DNA of 64,000 nt from Filimonas sp. (GTDB taxonomy: Bacteria; Bacteroidota; Bacteroidia; Chitinophagales; Chitinophagaceae), in the NCBI GenBank assembly GCA_017306865.1, contig JAFKHH010000011.1, positions 682,001 to 746,000 on the forward strand, read 5' to 3'. Within the stretch, counting starts at the first letter, position 1. Each line of letters begins with the position of its first letter. The notes below the pieces were generated by a model. That model was not told the DNA's origin and made no database searches. It was given only the letters and a program-made list of their open reading frames with translations. The translations under genes and the position numbers were made by a program. Below are positions 8,121-16,434 of the stretch, one piece after another.

Positions 8121-11100
8121 TTTGATCCTTCTGCGCCTGTTTCATCAGCGTCCTGTTCTTCAGCTATCGGTTTCTTCCTTCCCACTTTTTCCTGCAGGTA
8201 TTGGAAAATAACAAATAGCACAGGGATGATGAACACACCGAAGATCACGCCGGTTAGCATACCACCGATAGCGCCGGTGCCTATGGAACGGTTACCAAGT
8301 GCAGAAGCACCTGTTGCTGTTACCAGTGGCACAAGGCCCGCAATAAATGCGAACGATGTCATCAATATCGGGCGAAGACGTAATCTCGCTGCTTCTATAG
8401 CAGCATCAGCCAGTGACAATCCTGCTCTTCTTCGCTGCACTGCATACTCTACGATCAGGATAGCGTTTTTGGCCAGCAAACCGATCAGCATGATCAAACA
8501 CACCTGTACGTAAATGTTATTTTCTATACCGGCAAATTTGATGAAGGCGAATACACCCAGCACGCCTGTTGGTACAGAAAGGATAACTGACAGTGGCAGT
8601 ATATAACTTTCGTACTGCGCAGACAGCAGGAAGTAAACGAACACGAGCGACATAATGAATATTAATGTAGTCTGAGAGCCTGCCTGTTGTTCCTCACGTG
8701 TAAGGCCTGACCACTCGTAAGAGTAACCCCTTGGTAAGTAAGTAGCCGCTACTTCCTGTACTGCTTTCAGCGCTTCACCAGAGCTGTAGCCAGGTTTGGC
8801 AATACCATTTATGTTTACCGAGTTAAACAGGTTATTTCTTGTTACCGTTTCTGGGCCATATACTTTTTCAAGGCTCATAATGGTTTTTACAGGCACCATT
8901 TCGCCCAGGTTGTTTTTCACAAACACATTGTTCAGCGTAGCCGGATCAGCACGGTAAGGTATATCTGCCTGCATAATCACACGGTATTGTTTACCAAACC
9001 TGTTGAAGTCAGAGGCGAGATAGCTACCATAATAGATCTGCAATGTTTGCAACAGATCACTTACTGCTACGCCCATTTGTTTAGCCTTACTTTCGTCAAT
9101 GTTCACCTTATATTGCGGGTTGCCTGTATTGAACGTAGTGAATGCATAGGCAATCTCCGGACGTTTCATCAGTTCACCCATAAAGCCGTTAGCAACATTG
9201 CTCAGGTCTTCCAGCTTACCACCGTTTCTGTCTTGCAAAAGCAATTCAAAACCGTTGGTGTTACCAAAGCCTTGTACAGTAGGCAATGTGAAGGTGAAGA
9301 TGTTGGCTTCTGTGATGGCAGATAATTTCTGATTCACTTCCATCAATATCTGGTTCATATCTTCAGTCTTGCCTCTTGTTCCAGGCTTCTTCAGCTTGGT
9401 AAAAGCCAATGCACTTACAGGGCTGTTAGCTGAGGTAACGATATTCATACCCGCTACGCTATAAGATTTTTCTACAGCCTCAACAGTGCGTATAATGCTA
9501 TCAACTTTATCTACTACCTTCTTTGTTCTTTCCAATGAAGCACCTGCAGGCATGTTCAGTGAGTACAGGAAGATACTCTGGTCCTCACTCGGAATAAAGC
9601 CTGATGGAGATTTCTTTACTAGGAAAATAGTCGTGATCGTAATGACAACCAAACCTGTAATAGCTACCCATTTTGTTTTGATCAAAAACTGTAATGTTCT
9701 TGAGTAGCGGTTAGTCATATTACTAAAGCTTGTATTGAATGCATGGAAGAACCTGCCTTTAAAACCTTTTGGTTTATCAGTTACACCATAGTGGTTGCTT
9801 TTCAGGAACAATGCAGACAACGCAGGACTAAGCGTTAACGCGTTCAATGCAGATATAAGGATCGCAATAGCGAGCGTAAACGCAAACTGTTTATAGAAGA
9901 TACCCGCCGGGCCTTGCATGAAACCTACTGGCACAAACACCGCAGCCATCACAAGCGTAATAGATACGATAGCACCGGAGATCTCGTTCATACTTTTTAT
10001 GGTTGCTGCACGGGCAGGTAAGTGTTCCGTCTCCATCTTTGTATGCACCGCTTCCACTACCACAATGGCGTCATCCACCACAATACCGATTGCCAATATA
10101 AGGGCAAACAACGTAAGCAGGTTGATGGTAAAGCCAAACAATTGCATAAAGAAGAAAGTGCCTAAGATAGCCACCGGTACCGCTATAGCAGGGATGAGGG
10201 TAGACCTGAAATCCTGTAAGAATAAGAATACCACGATGAATACGAGTATGAATGCTTCAAACAATGTATGTTTTACTTTATCAATAGACGCGTCCAAAAA
10301 CTCTTTTGCAGAGTAGGGAACGAAGTATTGTATGCCTTTAGGGAATGCTGGTGCAGCTTCTTTAATGATCTTGTTTACTTCAGTCAATATATCATTCGCA
10401 TTAGAGCCTGCTGTCTGGTAGATCAGGATACCTGTTGATGGGCCTTGGTCTACTTTAGCAGACGCTGTATAGCTGAATGAACCAAACTCTACGCGCGCTA
10501 CATCTTTCAGGCGAATGGTAGAACCATCAGGATTGCTTTTCAGTACAATGTTTTCATAGTCTTCACCTTTGTTCAGCTTACCCTTGTACTTAATCACATA
10601 TTCAAATGATTCCTTACTGCCTTCCCCAAATTTACCAGGCGCTGCTTCCAGGTTCTGGTCTTTGATAGCAGACAATACTTCCTGTGAAGAAAGGTTATAA
10701 GCAGTTAGTCTGTCCGGTTTTAACCAGATACGCATTGCGTAATCTTTAGTACCGAAGATCTGTGCTTGTCCCACACCATGCACACGTTGTATCTGTGGCA
10801 CGATGTTGATCTTTGCATAGTTCTGCAGGAACGCCTCATCATAAGCAGAGTCTTTGCTATACAAAGCGATCGCCATGATGATACTGTTTTGTTGCTTTTG
10901 TGTTGTAAGGCCCGCTGTCAGTACTTCCTGTGGTATCAGGCTGTTCGCCTTTGCAACCCTGTTTTGCACGTTTACTGCGGCAATGTCCGGGTCCGTACCA
11001 GATTTGAAATATACATTCAGCGTCATCGTACCATCGTTGTTGGAGTTGGATGTCATGTAAGTCATGTTCTCCACACCATTGATGGCCTCTTCCAGTGGCG

Positions 11101-11287
11101 TTGCTACAGAGCGCGCCACTACTTCGGCGCTGGCGCCGGGATAGTTAGCTGTAACCTGTACACTAGGCGGCGCAATGTCCGGGAACTGTGTAATAGGTAG
11201 TGTTGTGAGTGATATGATACCCAGCAAAACCAGCAGTATAGATATAACCGTGGATAGTACCGGGCGTTCTATAAATTTTTTAAGCAT
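8102..11287 (-). CDS. RND efflux pump, HAE1/AcrB type
   Basis: Inner-membrane proton-driven drug pump, 1061 aa from the ATG at 11287. That start is chosen because 'MLKKFIERPVLSTVISILL' is the classical AcrB N-terminus; the frame runs 38 codons further upstream without family similarity. Features in order: TM1, porter domain with 'SVQVTANYPGAS', 'FILVFIVVFLFLQDFRSTLIP', TM4 with 'AIGIVVDDAIVVVEAV' carrying the two proton-relay aspartates, the second porter half, then TM10 'LIGLLAKNAILIVEYA' with the essential lysine. The length matches the family. The C-tail is acidic (EEQDADETG). Preceded by the adaptor gene and followed by the channel gene. Substrates unknown. Confidence 0.95.
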   Translation of the reverse strand: MLKKFIERPVLSTVISILLVLLGIISLTTLPITQFPDIAPPSVQVTANYPGASAEVVARSVATPLEEAINGVENMTYMTSNSNNDGTMTLNVYFKSGTDPDIAAVNVQNRVAKANSLIPQEVLTAGLTTQKQQNSIIMAIALYSKDSAYDEAFLQNYAKINIVPQIQRVHGVGQAQIFGTKDYAMRIWLKPDRLTAYNLSSQEVLSAIKDQNLEAAPGKFGEGSKESFEYVIKYKGKLNKGEDYENIVLKSNPDGSTIRLKDVARVEFGSFSYTASAKVDQGPSTGILIYQTAGSNANDILTEVNKIIKEAAPAFPKGIQYFVPYSAKEFLDASIDKVKHTLFEAFILVFIVVFLFLQDFRSTLIPAIAVPVAILGTFFFMQLFGFTINLLTLFALILAIGIVVDDAIVVVEAVHTKMETEHLPARAATIKSMNEISGAIVSITLVMAAVFVPVGFMQGPAGIFYKQFAFTLAIAILISALNALTLSPALSALFLKSNHYGVTDKPKGFKGRFFHAFNTSFSNMTNRYSRTLQFLIKTKWVAITGLVVITITTIFLVKKSPSGFIPSEDQSIFLYSLNMPAGASLERTKKVVDKVDSIIRTVEAVEKSYSVAGMNIVTSANSPVSALAFTKLKKPGTRGKTEDMNQILMEVNQKLSAITEANIFTFTLPTVQGFGNTNGFELLLQDRNGGKLEDLSNVANGFMGELMKRPEIAYAFTTFNTGNPQYKVNIDESKAKQMGVAVSDLLQTLQIYYGSYLASDFNRFGKQYRVIMQADIPYRADPATLNNVFVKNNLGEMVPVKTIMSLEKVYGPETVTRNNLFNSVNINGIAKPGYSSGEALKAVQEVAATYLPRGYSYEWSGLTREEQQAGSQTTLIFIMSLVFVYFLLSAQYESYILPLSVILSVPTGVLGVFAFIKFAGIENNIYVQVCLIMLIGLLAKNAILIVEYAVQRRRAGLSLADAAIEAARLRLRPILMTSFAFIAGLVPLVTATGASALGNRSIGTGAIGGMLTGVIFGVFIIPVLFVIFQYLQEKVGRKKPIAEEQDADETGAEGSNLKFQI

Positions 11288-11498
11288 GATAATAGTTTTT
11301 ATGCCTGGTGGCAAAAAATAAATCCGTGTTGGTTTTAGAACAGATTCAAAGAAAATTTGAGATACAGCAGCCCTGTACGCTTGTTTGGAGGGCAAACGCA
11401 TGCTATTACATCTTACATCCTGTCAGTTATTCTTCTAATCGCAGGCTGCTGTAATACTCAAATTATTTTTATAGAAAAAACTTGTTGAACAATGGACT

Positions 11499-11525
11499 AG
11501 CCGTTGAAGTGTGCGACGCAACGAT
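11499..11525 (+). repeat. 27-bp interspersed repeat, copy 1
   Basis: 'agccgttgaagtgtgcgacg' followed by 'caacgat' is 24/27 identical to 60540-60566. The two copies lie 49 kb apart in unrelated intergenic regions. Confidence 0.5.
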
Positions 11526-11566
11526 GATGAATAGAATTACTATTGCCGATTACATAGTAGTACTTA

Positions 11567-11641
11567 GTACCTTGAACTTCGTACTTGCCTTTACATCGTA
11601 CATCTTCGTACTTAGTACTTCGTACTTTGTACTTTGTACTT
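11567..11641. repeat. 'gtacttagtac / ttcgtactt' word cluster
   Basis: At least six overlapping units of tacttNgtac are packed in 75 bp (gtagtacttagtacc, ttcgtacttgcc, cttcgtacttagtacttcg, tactttgtactttgtactt). Related 'catcgtacat' words occur at 18473-18490 and 54448-54488. Confidence 0.55.
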
Positions 11642-11644
11642 CCC

Positions 11645-12793
11645 CTACATCGGATTAGATTTCAAAATGCTGTCCATTGATATTGTTTGCGGGGCAATCA
11701 CCATACCATCACGTAAACGTTGTAAGCCGCTGTACACAATTGTTTCGCCGCTGTTTAGTCCTTTATCTATGAGGTAATAGTTGCCACTTTTGCCGCTTAT
11801 ATTGATCAGTTTGCTCACCACCTTGTTGCTGTCTGCTACTGCAAACACAAACACTTTGTCCTGCAACTCGTACGTAGCTTCCTGCGGTACCACCATTTGG
11901 TTTTGGTGCAGGGAAGGAATGCGTATTTTACCAGTGATACCAGAGCGTAACAGCTTCTCATTGTTAGGGAATACTGCGCGGAAACTGATCGTGCCTGATG
12001 TGCGGTTGAATTGTCCCTGTACTAACTCGATCTTACCTTTCTGTCCGTAGATCGTATTGTCAGGTAATTGTAATTCAACAGGAGCAATGTGGTGCAATTT
12101 TTCTTCTACAGATTTACCAGCTATGTCAGCCGTAAAGTGTAAGAAATCACTTTCGCTCATAGAGAAGTATGCATACACATTGTTTACTTCAGATAGTACA
12201 GTTAAAGCTTCCGCTTCGCCACGGCCTACAAGGCTACCCGTTTTAAAAGGTATGTGCCCGATGTAGCCACTTACTGGTGCTGTGATCAAAGTGTAACCTA
12301 CATTGATGTCTGCATTTCCTTTCACTGCTTTTGCCTGTGCATAGTTTGCTTTTGCTGCATCGTATGCGCTTTGCGCTGCTTTCAGTTGCACTTCAGATAT
12401 TACCTTGCCTTGTACCAGTGGTGTAAGGCGGTTTACTTCTATCTGCGCCTTTTCCATGTTTGCCTGTGCAGCCTGCACATTGGCTATGGCGTTGCTGGAT
12501 TGTTCATTGTACACACGGTCGTTGATCTTAAACAGTGGCTGGCCTTTGCTTACATAAGCGCCCTCGTCAACATATATTTTTTCCAGGTAGCCGATCACCT
12601 GCGGGCGTATTTCTACGTTTACAGTGCCTTCCAGAGAAGCCGGAAATTCCTGGTATGTTGTAGCCGAACTTGTATTGAGTTTTACAACCGGTAATGCTTG
12701 TGGTGGTGGTGCGGCCATAGTACTGCTGCCCGCACTGGATGTACAGCTATACGCGAGTACAGCGATACACAGAATAGCTAATGCTGCTCTCAT
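11645..12793 (-). CDS. RND efflux adaptor (AcrA-like membrane-fusion protein)
   Basis: 382-aa periplasmic adaptor joining the HAE1 pump to the TolC channel. The N-terminus is a signal peptide with a probable lipobox, VLAYSC. Then 'EFPASLEGTVNVEIRPQVIG' opens the first beta-barrel strand and 'IYVDEGAYVSKGQPLFKI' is the lipoyl half-motif. A helical hairpin spans about residues 100-165 (NVQAAQANMEKAQIEV, LKAAQSAYDAAKANY), and 'TLITAPVSGYIGHI' is the second lipoyl half. The beta-barrel and membrane-proximal domains follow. First gene of the minus-strand efflux operon; a palindrome shared with the tetR upstream region lies 17 bp before its start. Confidence 0.93.
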   Translation of the reverse strand: MRAALAILCIAVLAYSCTSSAGSSTMAAPPPQALPVVKLNTSSATTYQEFPASLEGTVNVEIRPQVIGYLEKIYVDEGAYVSKGQPLFKINDRVYNEQSSNAIANVQAAQANMEKAQIEVNRLTPLVQGKVISEVQLKAAQSAYDAAKANYAQAKAVKGNADINVGYTLITAPVSGYIGHIPFKTGSLVGRGEAEALTVLSEVNNVYAYFSMSESDFLHFTADIAGKSVEEKLHHIAPVELQLPDNTIYGQKGKIELVQGQFNRTSGTISFRAVFPNNEKLLRSGITGKIRIPSLHQNQMVVPQEATYELQDKVFVFAVADSNKVVSKLINISGKSGNYYLIDKGLNSGETIVYSGLQRLRDGMVIAPQTISMDSILKSNPM

Positions 12794-12809
12794 AACGTTA
12801 TTAAATTGT

Positions 12810-12822
12810 TTAACGGTGTTAA
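12810..12822. promoter_or_regulatory. Candidate TetR operator before the RND adaptor gene
   Basis: The palindrome ttaac-ggt-gttaa lies 17 bp upstream of the adaptor ATG. With its flank (12801-12823) it matches 13671-13693 upstream of the tetR gene at 19 of 23 positions. It could also be a chance variant of the 'attgttaa' word family common in this genome. Confidence 0.5.
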
Positions 12823-13040
12823 GTAATGATGGTTAAAAAACAGTTTTTTCAAACTGTACATAATAGGGATTCAATTGTTTCATAGTCTCAAAGTTTCATT
12901 TGGCTGGTGCCATTAATAAAACTTTGAAGCGGCAAACGTTCGAATTGTCCTTTTTCTCAGCGTTTCAGAATAGAGTTAGCCATGAAACGTTGAAACAAGT
13001 AGACTTTTAAAACTTTAGTCCTGTTAAAAAGGGTAGAAGA

Positions 13041-13652
13041 TTATTTAGTCGTCATCGTGCCTATAATACCCGTGATAGCATCACGCAATATCTGCTCGTT
13101 CAGATCATCCGGCGCACCTCGTCTTACTATGTTGATAGATATGAGCCCGTGAACTACTGACCAGAAAGTGTAATATTTCTTACAAATGTCATCACTGACA
13201 TAGTTCTGTTTATTTCTATCCAGTATCTCCACTATCAGGTCCCTGTACATTTCACTAGCAATATCTGACTCCGGAATATCTAATGTCTCGCATTCGCAAC
13301 AGTTCATTTCCACGCCAAACATCAATTGATATAATTCTGTTTCGGCCAATGCAAAATTCCAGTACGCAAGCCACATGGCTTCTAATTGTTTTTCGGGAGT
13401 GTCGTGTTCAGCCTTCGCCTCTTCCAGTTTCGTAATCAACTTCTTATAGCCGATCCGCGTCAACTCTTTCAAAATAGCTTCCTTGTTAGAAAAGTACTCA
13501 TAGATAATAGGGGCCGTATACTCAATTGCATCAGCTATCTTGCGCATCGATAGCGAGTTCCAGCCTTCAGACTTTGCTATGTCTAAGGCAGCTTCCAGTA
13601 TATTGCACCTCTTCTCCTCCTTGTGCCGCAAAATTCTTTCTTTACTTCCCAT
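13041..13652 (-). CDS. TetR/AcrR family repressor of the RND operon
   Basis: 203-aa one-component repressor. The N-terminal helix-turn-helix covers about residues 14-60: 'NILEAALDIAKSEGWNSLS', then 'MRKIADAIEYTAPIIYEYF' with the conserved YxYF and 'SNKEAIL'. The C-terminal ligand domain includes a cysteine cluster, 'NCCECETLD', near residue 115 that might sense metals, thiols or oxidants, which is speculative. It lies upstream of the efflux adaptor gene on the same strand, separated by 247 bp. Both have the ttaacNgtgtta palindrome before their starts, so auto-repression plus control of the pump is the simplest reading. Confidence 0.9.
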   Translation of the reverse strand: MGSKERILRHKEEKRCNILEAALDIAKSEGWNSLSMRKIADAIEYTAPIIYEYFSNKEAILKELTRIGYKKLITKLEEAKAEHDTPEKQLEAMWLAYWNFALAETELYQLMFGVEMNCCECETLDIPESDIASEMYRDLIVEILDRNKQNYVSDDICKKYYTFWSVVHGLISINIVRRGAPDDLNEQILRDAITGIIGTMTTK

Positions 13653-13679
13653 TAGGATTATTTAACCTCCTTAAATAAT

Positions 13680-13692
13680 TTAACAGTGTTAG
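13680..13692. promoter_or_regulatory. Candidate TetR operator before the RND tetR gene
   Basis: 'ttaacagtgttag' lies 27 bp upstream of the repressor's ATG and pairs ttaac with gtta(g). It is the counterpart of 12810-12822. Confidence 0.5.
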
Positions 13693-13881
13693 GCAAAATT
13701 AGAAACTTTTTGATTCGCACAAAATATTTTTCAAATATTTTTTTTGAAACAGTTACCAATTGCCGGTTAGCCAGGTAGGCGGTAACCTGCAACTGATTGT
13801 TTTTCTTTTTGTTTCGGGCTACAGGTTCGCTACTCATCTTCGTTGTGTCACTCCCTTCATCGTTCTGTACGCCACTCAACT

Positions 13882-13914
13882 AAACCTGACAGGTCTTAAA
13901 GACCTGTCAGGTTT
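13882..13914. repeat. 33-bp perfect palindrome (16-bp arms, 1-nt centre)
   Basis: Arms aaacctgacaggtctt / aagacctgtcaggttt are perfect complements around a single A. The right side continues 'ttttgc', so it could terminate plus-strand transcription, but no gene points into it from the left. Similar cctgtcagg hairpins are, to my recollection, common between genes in Bacteroidota. Confidence 0.6.
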
Positions 13915-14041
13915 TTGCATCACGCCACCTCCGCGTCCTTTGCGATAACCGCATTCAAGGCTATTAGAGATGTATTGCAAAGAACGCAGAGGGGACAAAG
14001 ACTTGGTGCTCCATTGTGCCTTAGTGACTTCGTGACTAAAA

Positions 14042-14057
14042 TTAATCATTTGATTAA
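14042..14057. promoter_or_regulatory. TetR operator, promoter-proximal site (ttaatcatttgattaa)
   Basis: A perfect 7+2+7 palindrome, ttaatca-tt-tgattaa, directly upstream of the -7 box of the second tetR gene. The identical palindrome, in opposite centre orientation, occurs at 14814-14829 before the tolC gene of the same operon. Confidence 0.7.
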
Positions 14058-14073
14058 ATCAAAAATCAAATTA

Positions 14074-14081
14074 TATCTTTG
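14074..14081 (+). promoter_or_regulatory. -7 promoter box of the second tetR gene
   Basis: TATCTTTG matches TAnnTTTG and ends 5 nt before the ATG at 14087. The operator palindrome lies just upstream, where a repressor would block sigma-factor contact. Confidence 0.6.
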
Positions 14082-14086
14082 CACTC

Positions 14087-14704
14087 ATGAAACCAAAAGT
14101 AAAAGACATAAGTGCGGAAGAAAAGATCAAAGAAGCTGCACGGAAGATCTTTACAAAAAAAGGATATGCTGCTACCCGCACCCGCGATATTGCAGAAGAG
14201 GCCGGCTTAAATCTCGCCCTGCTGAATTACTATTTTAGAAGTAAAGAGAAATTGTTCGAGATCGTAATGATGGAAAACTTTCTCCAGTTTGTTGCAGGCA
14301 TTCGCGTTATTGTCTACGATGAAGAAACCTCACTTGATGACAAGATCGAAAAGATCGTTTCACACTATATCGATCAATTGCTAAACAATCCCGATCTGCC
14401 TTTGTTTGTGTTGAATGAAATGCATAACAATCCCAAGATTATAAAAGCTAATATCAGTAAGGATATATTCTTTAAGTCAGCCTTTATGAAGCAATTGATA
14501 GAGGCGTTGAAGAAAAACGGTAAGCAAAAGATAAACCCCGTTCATTTTATTATGAACACTTTCAGTATGACCATTTTCCCGTTTGTTGCATCTCCCATTA
14601 TCATAGGCCTGGGTGTATTAAAAGAACAGGAGTTTAAAGCAGAAATGGAAGTGCGCCGAAAGCAAATACCGCTTTGGATAAAAGCGATGATTATAAGTAA
14701 GTAA
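14087..14704 (+). CDS. TetR/AcrR family repressor of the ABC export operon (CecR-like)
   Basis: 205 aa. The HTH domain spans about residues 10-58: 'KIKEAARKIFTKKGYAATR', 'TRDIAEEAGLNLALLNYYF', 'RSKEKLFEIV'. The large C-terminal domain is of the kind found in CecR/YbiH, which controls ybhGFSR in E. coli. The gene heads a plus-strand operon encoding TolC, HlyD adaptor and ABC exporter, the same partners as CecR. Two identical 16-bp palindromes flank it, one before this gene and one before tolC, supporting auto- and operon control. The inducer is unknown; E. coli CecR is linked to cefoperazone and chloramphenicol sensitivity. Confidence 0.9.
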   Translation: MKPKVKDISAEEKIKEAARKIFTKKGYAATRTRDIAEEAGLNLALLNYYFRSKEKLFEIVMMENFLQFVAGIRVIVYDEETSLDDKIEKIVSHYIDQLLNNPDLPLFVLNEMHNNPKIIKANISKDIFFKSAFMKQLIEALKKNGKQKINPVHFIMNTFSMTIFPFVASPIIIGLGVLKEQEFKAEMEVRRKQIPLWIKAMIISK

Positions 14705-14710
14705 TTTTTG

Positions 14711-14812
14711 GATTCACCGCAGAGTCGGGGAGGACGCAGCGTTTGCGCGGAGGTATTTTTCTTCGGTATTCTTTGCGTCTTTGCGATACTTCGTGCCTTT
14801 GCGTGAAATGGG
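14711..14812 (+). repeat. 'ctttgcgtc / gcggaggt' word run
   Basis: Between tetR and tolC: 'caccgcagagtcggggagga', 'gcgtttgcgcgg', 'ctttgcgtctttgcgatact' and 'gtgcctttgcgtgaaatg'. Same word family as 4779-4835, 13925-14038 and 19331-19396. Confidence 0.55.
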
Positions 14813-14813
14813 A

Positions 14814-14829
14814 TTAATCAAATGATTAA
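14814..14829. promoter_or_regulatory. TetR operator, tolC-proximal site (ttaatcaaatgattaa)
   Basis: Exact reverse complement of 14042-14057, with a further half-site 'attaatca' at 14838-14845. It lies 40 bp upstream of the chosen tolC start; the longest-frame ATG (14822) lies inside it, an argument against that start. Confidence 0.7.
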
Positions 14830-14869
14830 AATGTTGAAATTAATCAGGGGAATTTTTAAATCAAACGCG

Positions 14870-16120
14870 ATGAAAAAAATAAGCATCATTGCCTTCCTGC
14901 TTCTGACAACGTGCATAACACATGCGCAAGCCCTACAGGCAGTGAGTATTGACTCCTGCTATACATGGGCAAAACAAGCCTACCCGCTGATAAGGCAAAA
15001 AGGACTGATAGAAAAAACGCGCGACTTCACCGTAGAGAATGCGGCGAAAGGATACCTGCCACAAATAAATGTTACCGGGCAAGCTACTTATCAGTCAGAT
15101 GTTGTTTCTTTTCCATTACCAGGGGCTCCTGTGCTCAGTAAAGACCAGTATAAAATTGGGCTGGAAATAAATCAATCCATCTACGACGGAGGACAAATTC
15201 GCAACAATAAAGAAACGCAACGGCTAAACGCCAATATACAGGATCAAAGCCTGGAAGTAAACCTCTACACTGTTCGCGATAGAGTGAACCAGCTTTATTT
15301 TGGCATTTTGCTGATAGACGAGCAAGCCCGTCAGAATGCACTCCGCAAGAGTGATATTCAGAATGGATTAGATAAGGTAAATGCAGCTTATGCAAACGGT
15401 ACTGCATACCGGAGTAGCGTAGATGAGTTGAAGGCAGAAATAGTAGCGGCAGAACAGACCGATGTGGAACTGCAATCGAATAAAAAAGCTTATGTAGCAA
15501 TGCTGGCACTACTGACCAATAAACTGCTGGATACAAATACAGCCTTCTCTGTTCCTGCACAGCCGACTTCATTAGCAGAAATAAACAGGCTTGAGCTAAA
15601 GCTGTATGATGCACAGAAAAAAATATATGATGTACAGGCACAGCAGTTAAAAACAAACCTTACGCCGAAACTGGGCGCTTTTGCACAAGGCTATTATGGA
15701 CGCCCAACCTATAACATTGTAGACAACAACTTTGGATTATTTGGCCTGGTAGGCGTTAGGCTCACATGGCCATTAAACGGCTTATATACGAACAGTAATG
15801 ACAAAGCTTTGCTAAACATAAACAGGCAGAATGTAGACGTACAAAAAGAGACGTTCTTATTCAATACCAATATTACATTAACACAGCAAAGCGCAGAAGC
15901 TGCTAAATACCAGGCTTTGCTTACTAAAGATGAAACGATCGTGGATTTGCGTACGAGCGTAAAAGCTGCTGCGAATGCGCAGTTGACAAACGGAGTGATC
16001 ACGTCTCACGATTTTATTACCAAAGTGAATGACGAAAATCGTGCGAGGCTGAATATGGCAGTGCATCGTATACAACTGTTGCAGTCGGAGTATAATTATA
16101 AGAATACATCGGGGAATTAG
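14870..16120 (+). CDS. TolC-family outer-membrane channel of the ABC export cassette
   Basis: 416 aa from the ATG at 14870, chosen because 'MKKISIIAFLLLTTC' begins a clean signal peptide (cleavage likely after 'THAQA') and upstream codons overlap the operator. It is a single-domain, TolC-like, all-helix protein: 'TVENAAKGYLPQINVTGQAT' begins the first repeat, with 'GLEINQSIYDGGQI' as the typical beta-barrel strand, and 'GVRLTWPLNGLYTN' the second. There is no lipobox, unlike the RND-linked channel at 6560. Located between the tetR and the HlyD adaptor gene, it supplies the outer-membrane duct for the ABC exporter. Confidence 0.9.
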   Translation: MKKISIIAFLLLTTCITHAQALQAVSIDSCYTWAKQAYPLIRQKGLIEKTRDFTVENAAKGYLPQINVTGQATYQSDVVSFPLPGAPVLSKDQYKIGLEINQSIYDGGQIRNNKETQRLNANIQDQSLEVNLYTVRDRVNQLYFGILLIDEQARQNALRKSDIQNGLDKVNAAYANGTAYRSSVDELKAEIVAAEQTDVELQSNKKAYVAMLALLTNKLLDTNTAFSVPAQPTSLAEINRLELKLYDAQKKIYDVQAQQLKTNLTPKLGAFAQGYYGRPTYNIVDNNFGLFGLVGVRLTWPLNGLYTNSNDKALLNINRQNVDVQKETFLFNTNITLTQQSAEAAKYQALLTKDETIVDLRTSVKAAANAQLTNGVITSHDFITKVNDENRARLNMAVHRIQLLQSEYNYKNTSGN

Positions 16121-16434
16121 GGAGGATTTGAAATTTGAGATGAACTAAGCGAAGGTATTAAACACATAGGGGTAATGAGGATGATCGTGAAAGTTTGTTG
16201 TAAAATACTAAGCAGTTTTATTGAGAGATGTGCGGTAGCTTAAGTAATCTTAAAGCTGTTGCACCAAAGGGGGTATAGAGCACATAGGAGAAATACTTCG
16301 TATTTCTTGGGGCAAATTGGGAGTGGTGAATGGTCAACCTTGAGTAAGCCCATTCACGATTGTCGTTTCACGATTCACGAACACCCTTTTGGAGCCTTTG
16401 CGGGAAATAAATAAAATGATCAATGTATATAAAT
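16121..16434. other. Intra-operon spacer with word repeats, 314 bp
   Basis: Separates tolC from the adaptor gene. It contains 'gatttgaaatttgaga' (16127-16142), 'acacataggggtaatgagg' and 'gagcacataggagaaat' words, a facing 'ggtgaatggtcaacc' and 'cccattcacgattgtcg' pair (16325-16367), and a 'cctttgcggg' word. No gene or terminator with a clear T-run was seen, so the operon may read through. Confidence 0.45.

Larger units (their letters stand above)
11288..11644. other. Spacer inside the RND operon with several repeats, 357 bp
   Basis: Unusually long for an operon spacer. It holds a 27-bp repeat shared with 60540-60566 (11499-11525) and a dense run of 'gtacttagtac', 'ttcgtactt' and 'tttgtactt' words (11567-11641). 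The upstream extension of the pump frame (11288-11401) has no recognisable protein content. Confidence 0.5.
13653..14086. other. Intergenic region between two divergent tetR genes, 434 bp
   Basis: Contents from left: the first tetR operator candidate (13680-13692), a long perfect palindrome (13882-13914), a run of 'cctttgcg', 'gtgccttagtgacttcgtga' words (13925-14038), then the second operator (14042-14057) and the -7 box of the second tetR gene (14074-14081). A 73-codon minus frame at 13658-13879 is not protein-like. Confidence 0.55.

Noticed and set aside
14042-14829. Terminal inverted repeats of a transposon around the tetR gene
   Set aside because: The two 16-bp palindromes could look like ends of an insertion, but each is itself palindromic, one abuts a promoter box, and there is no target duplication; operator sites explain them better.
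15135-15656. 173-codon minus-strand frame
   Set aside because: Antisense shadow of the TolC gene of the ABC cassette.
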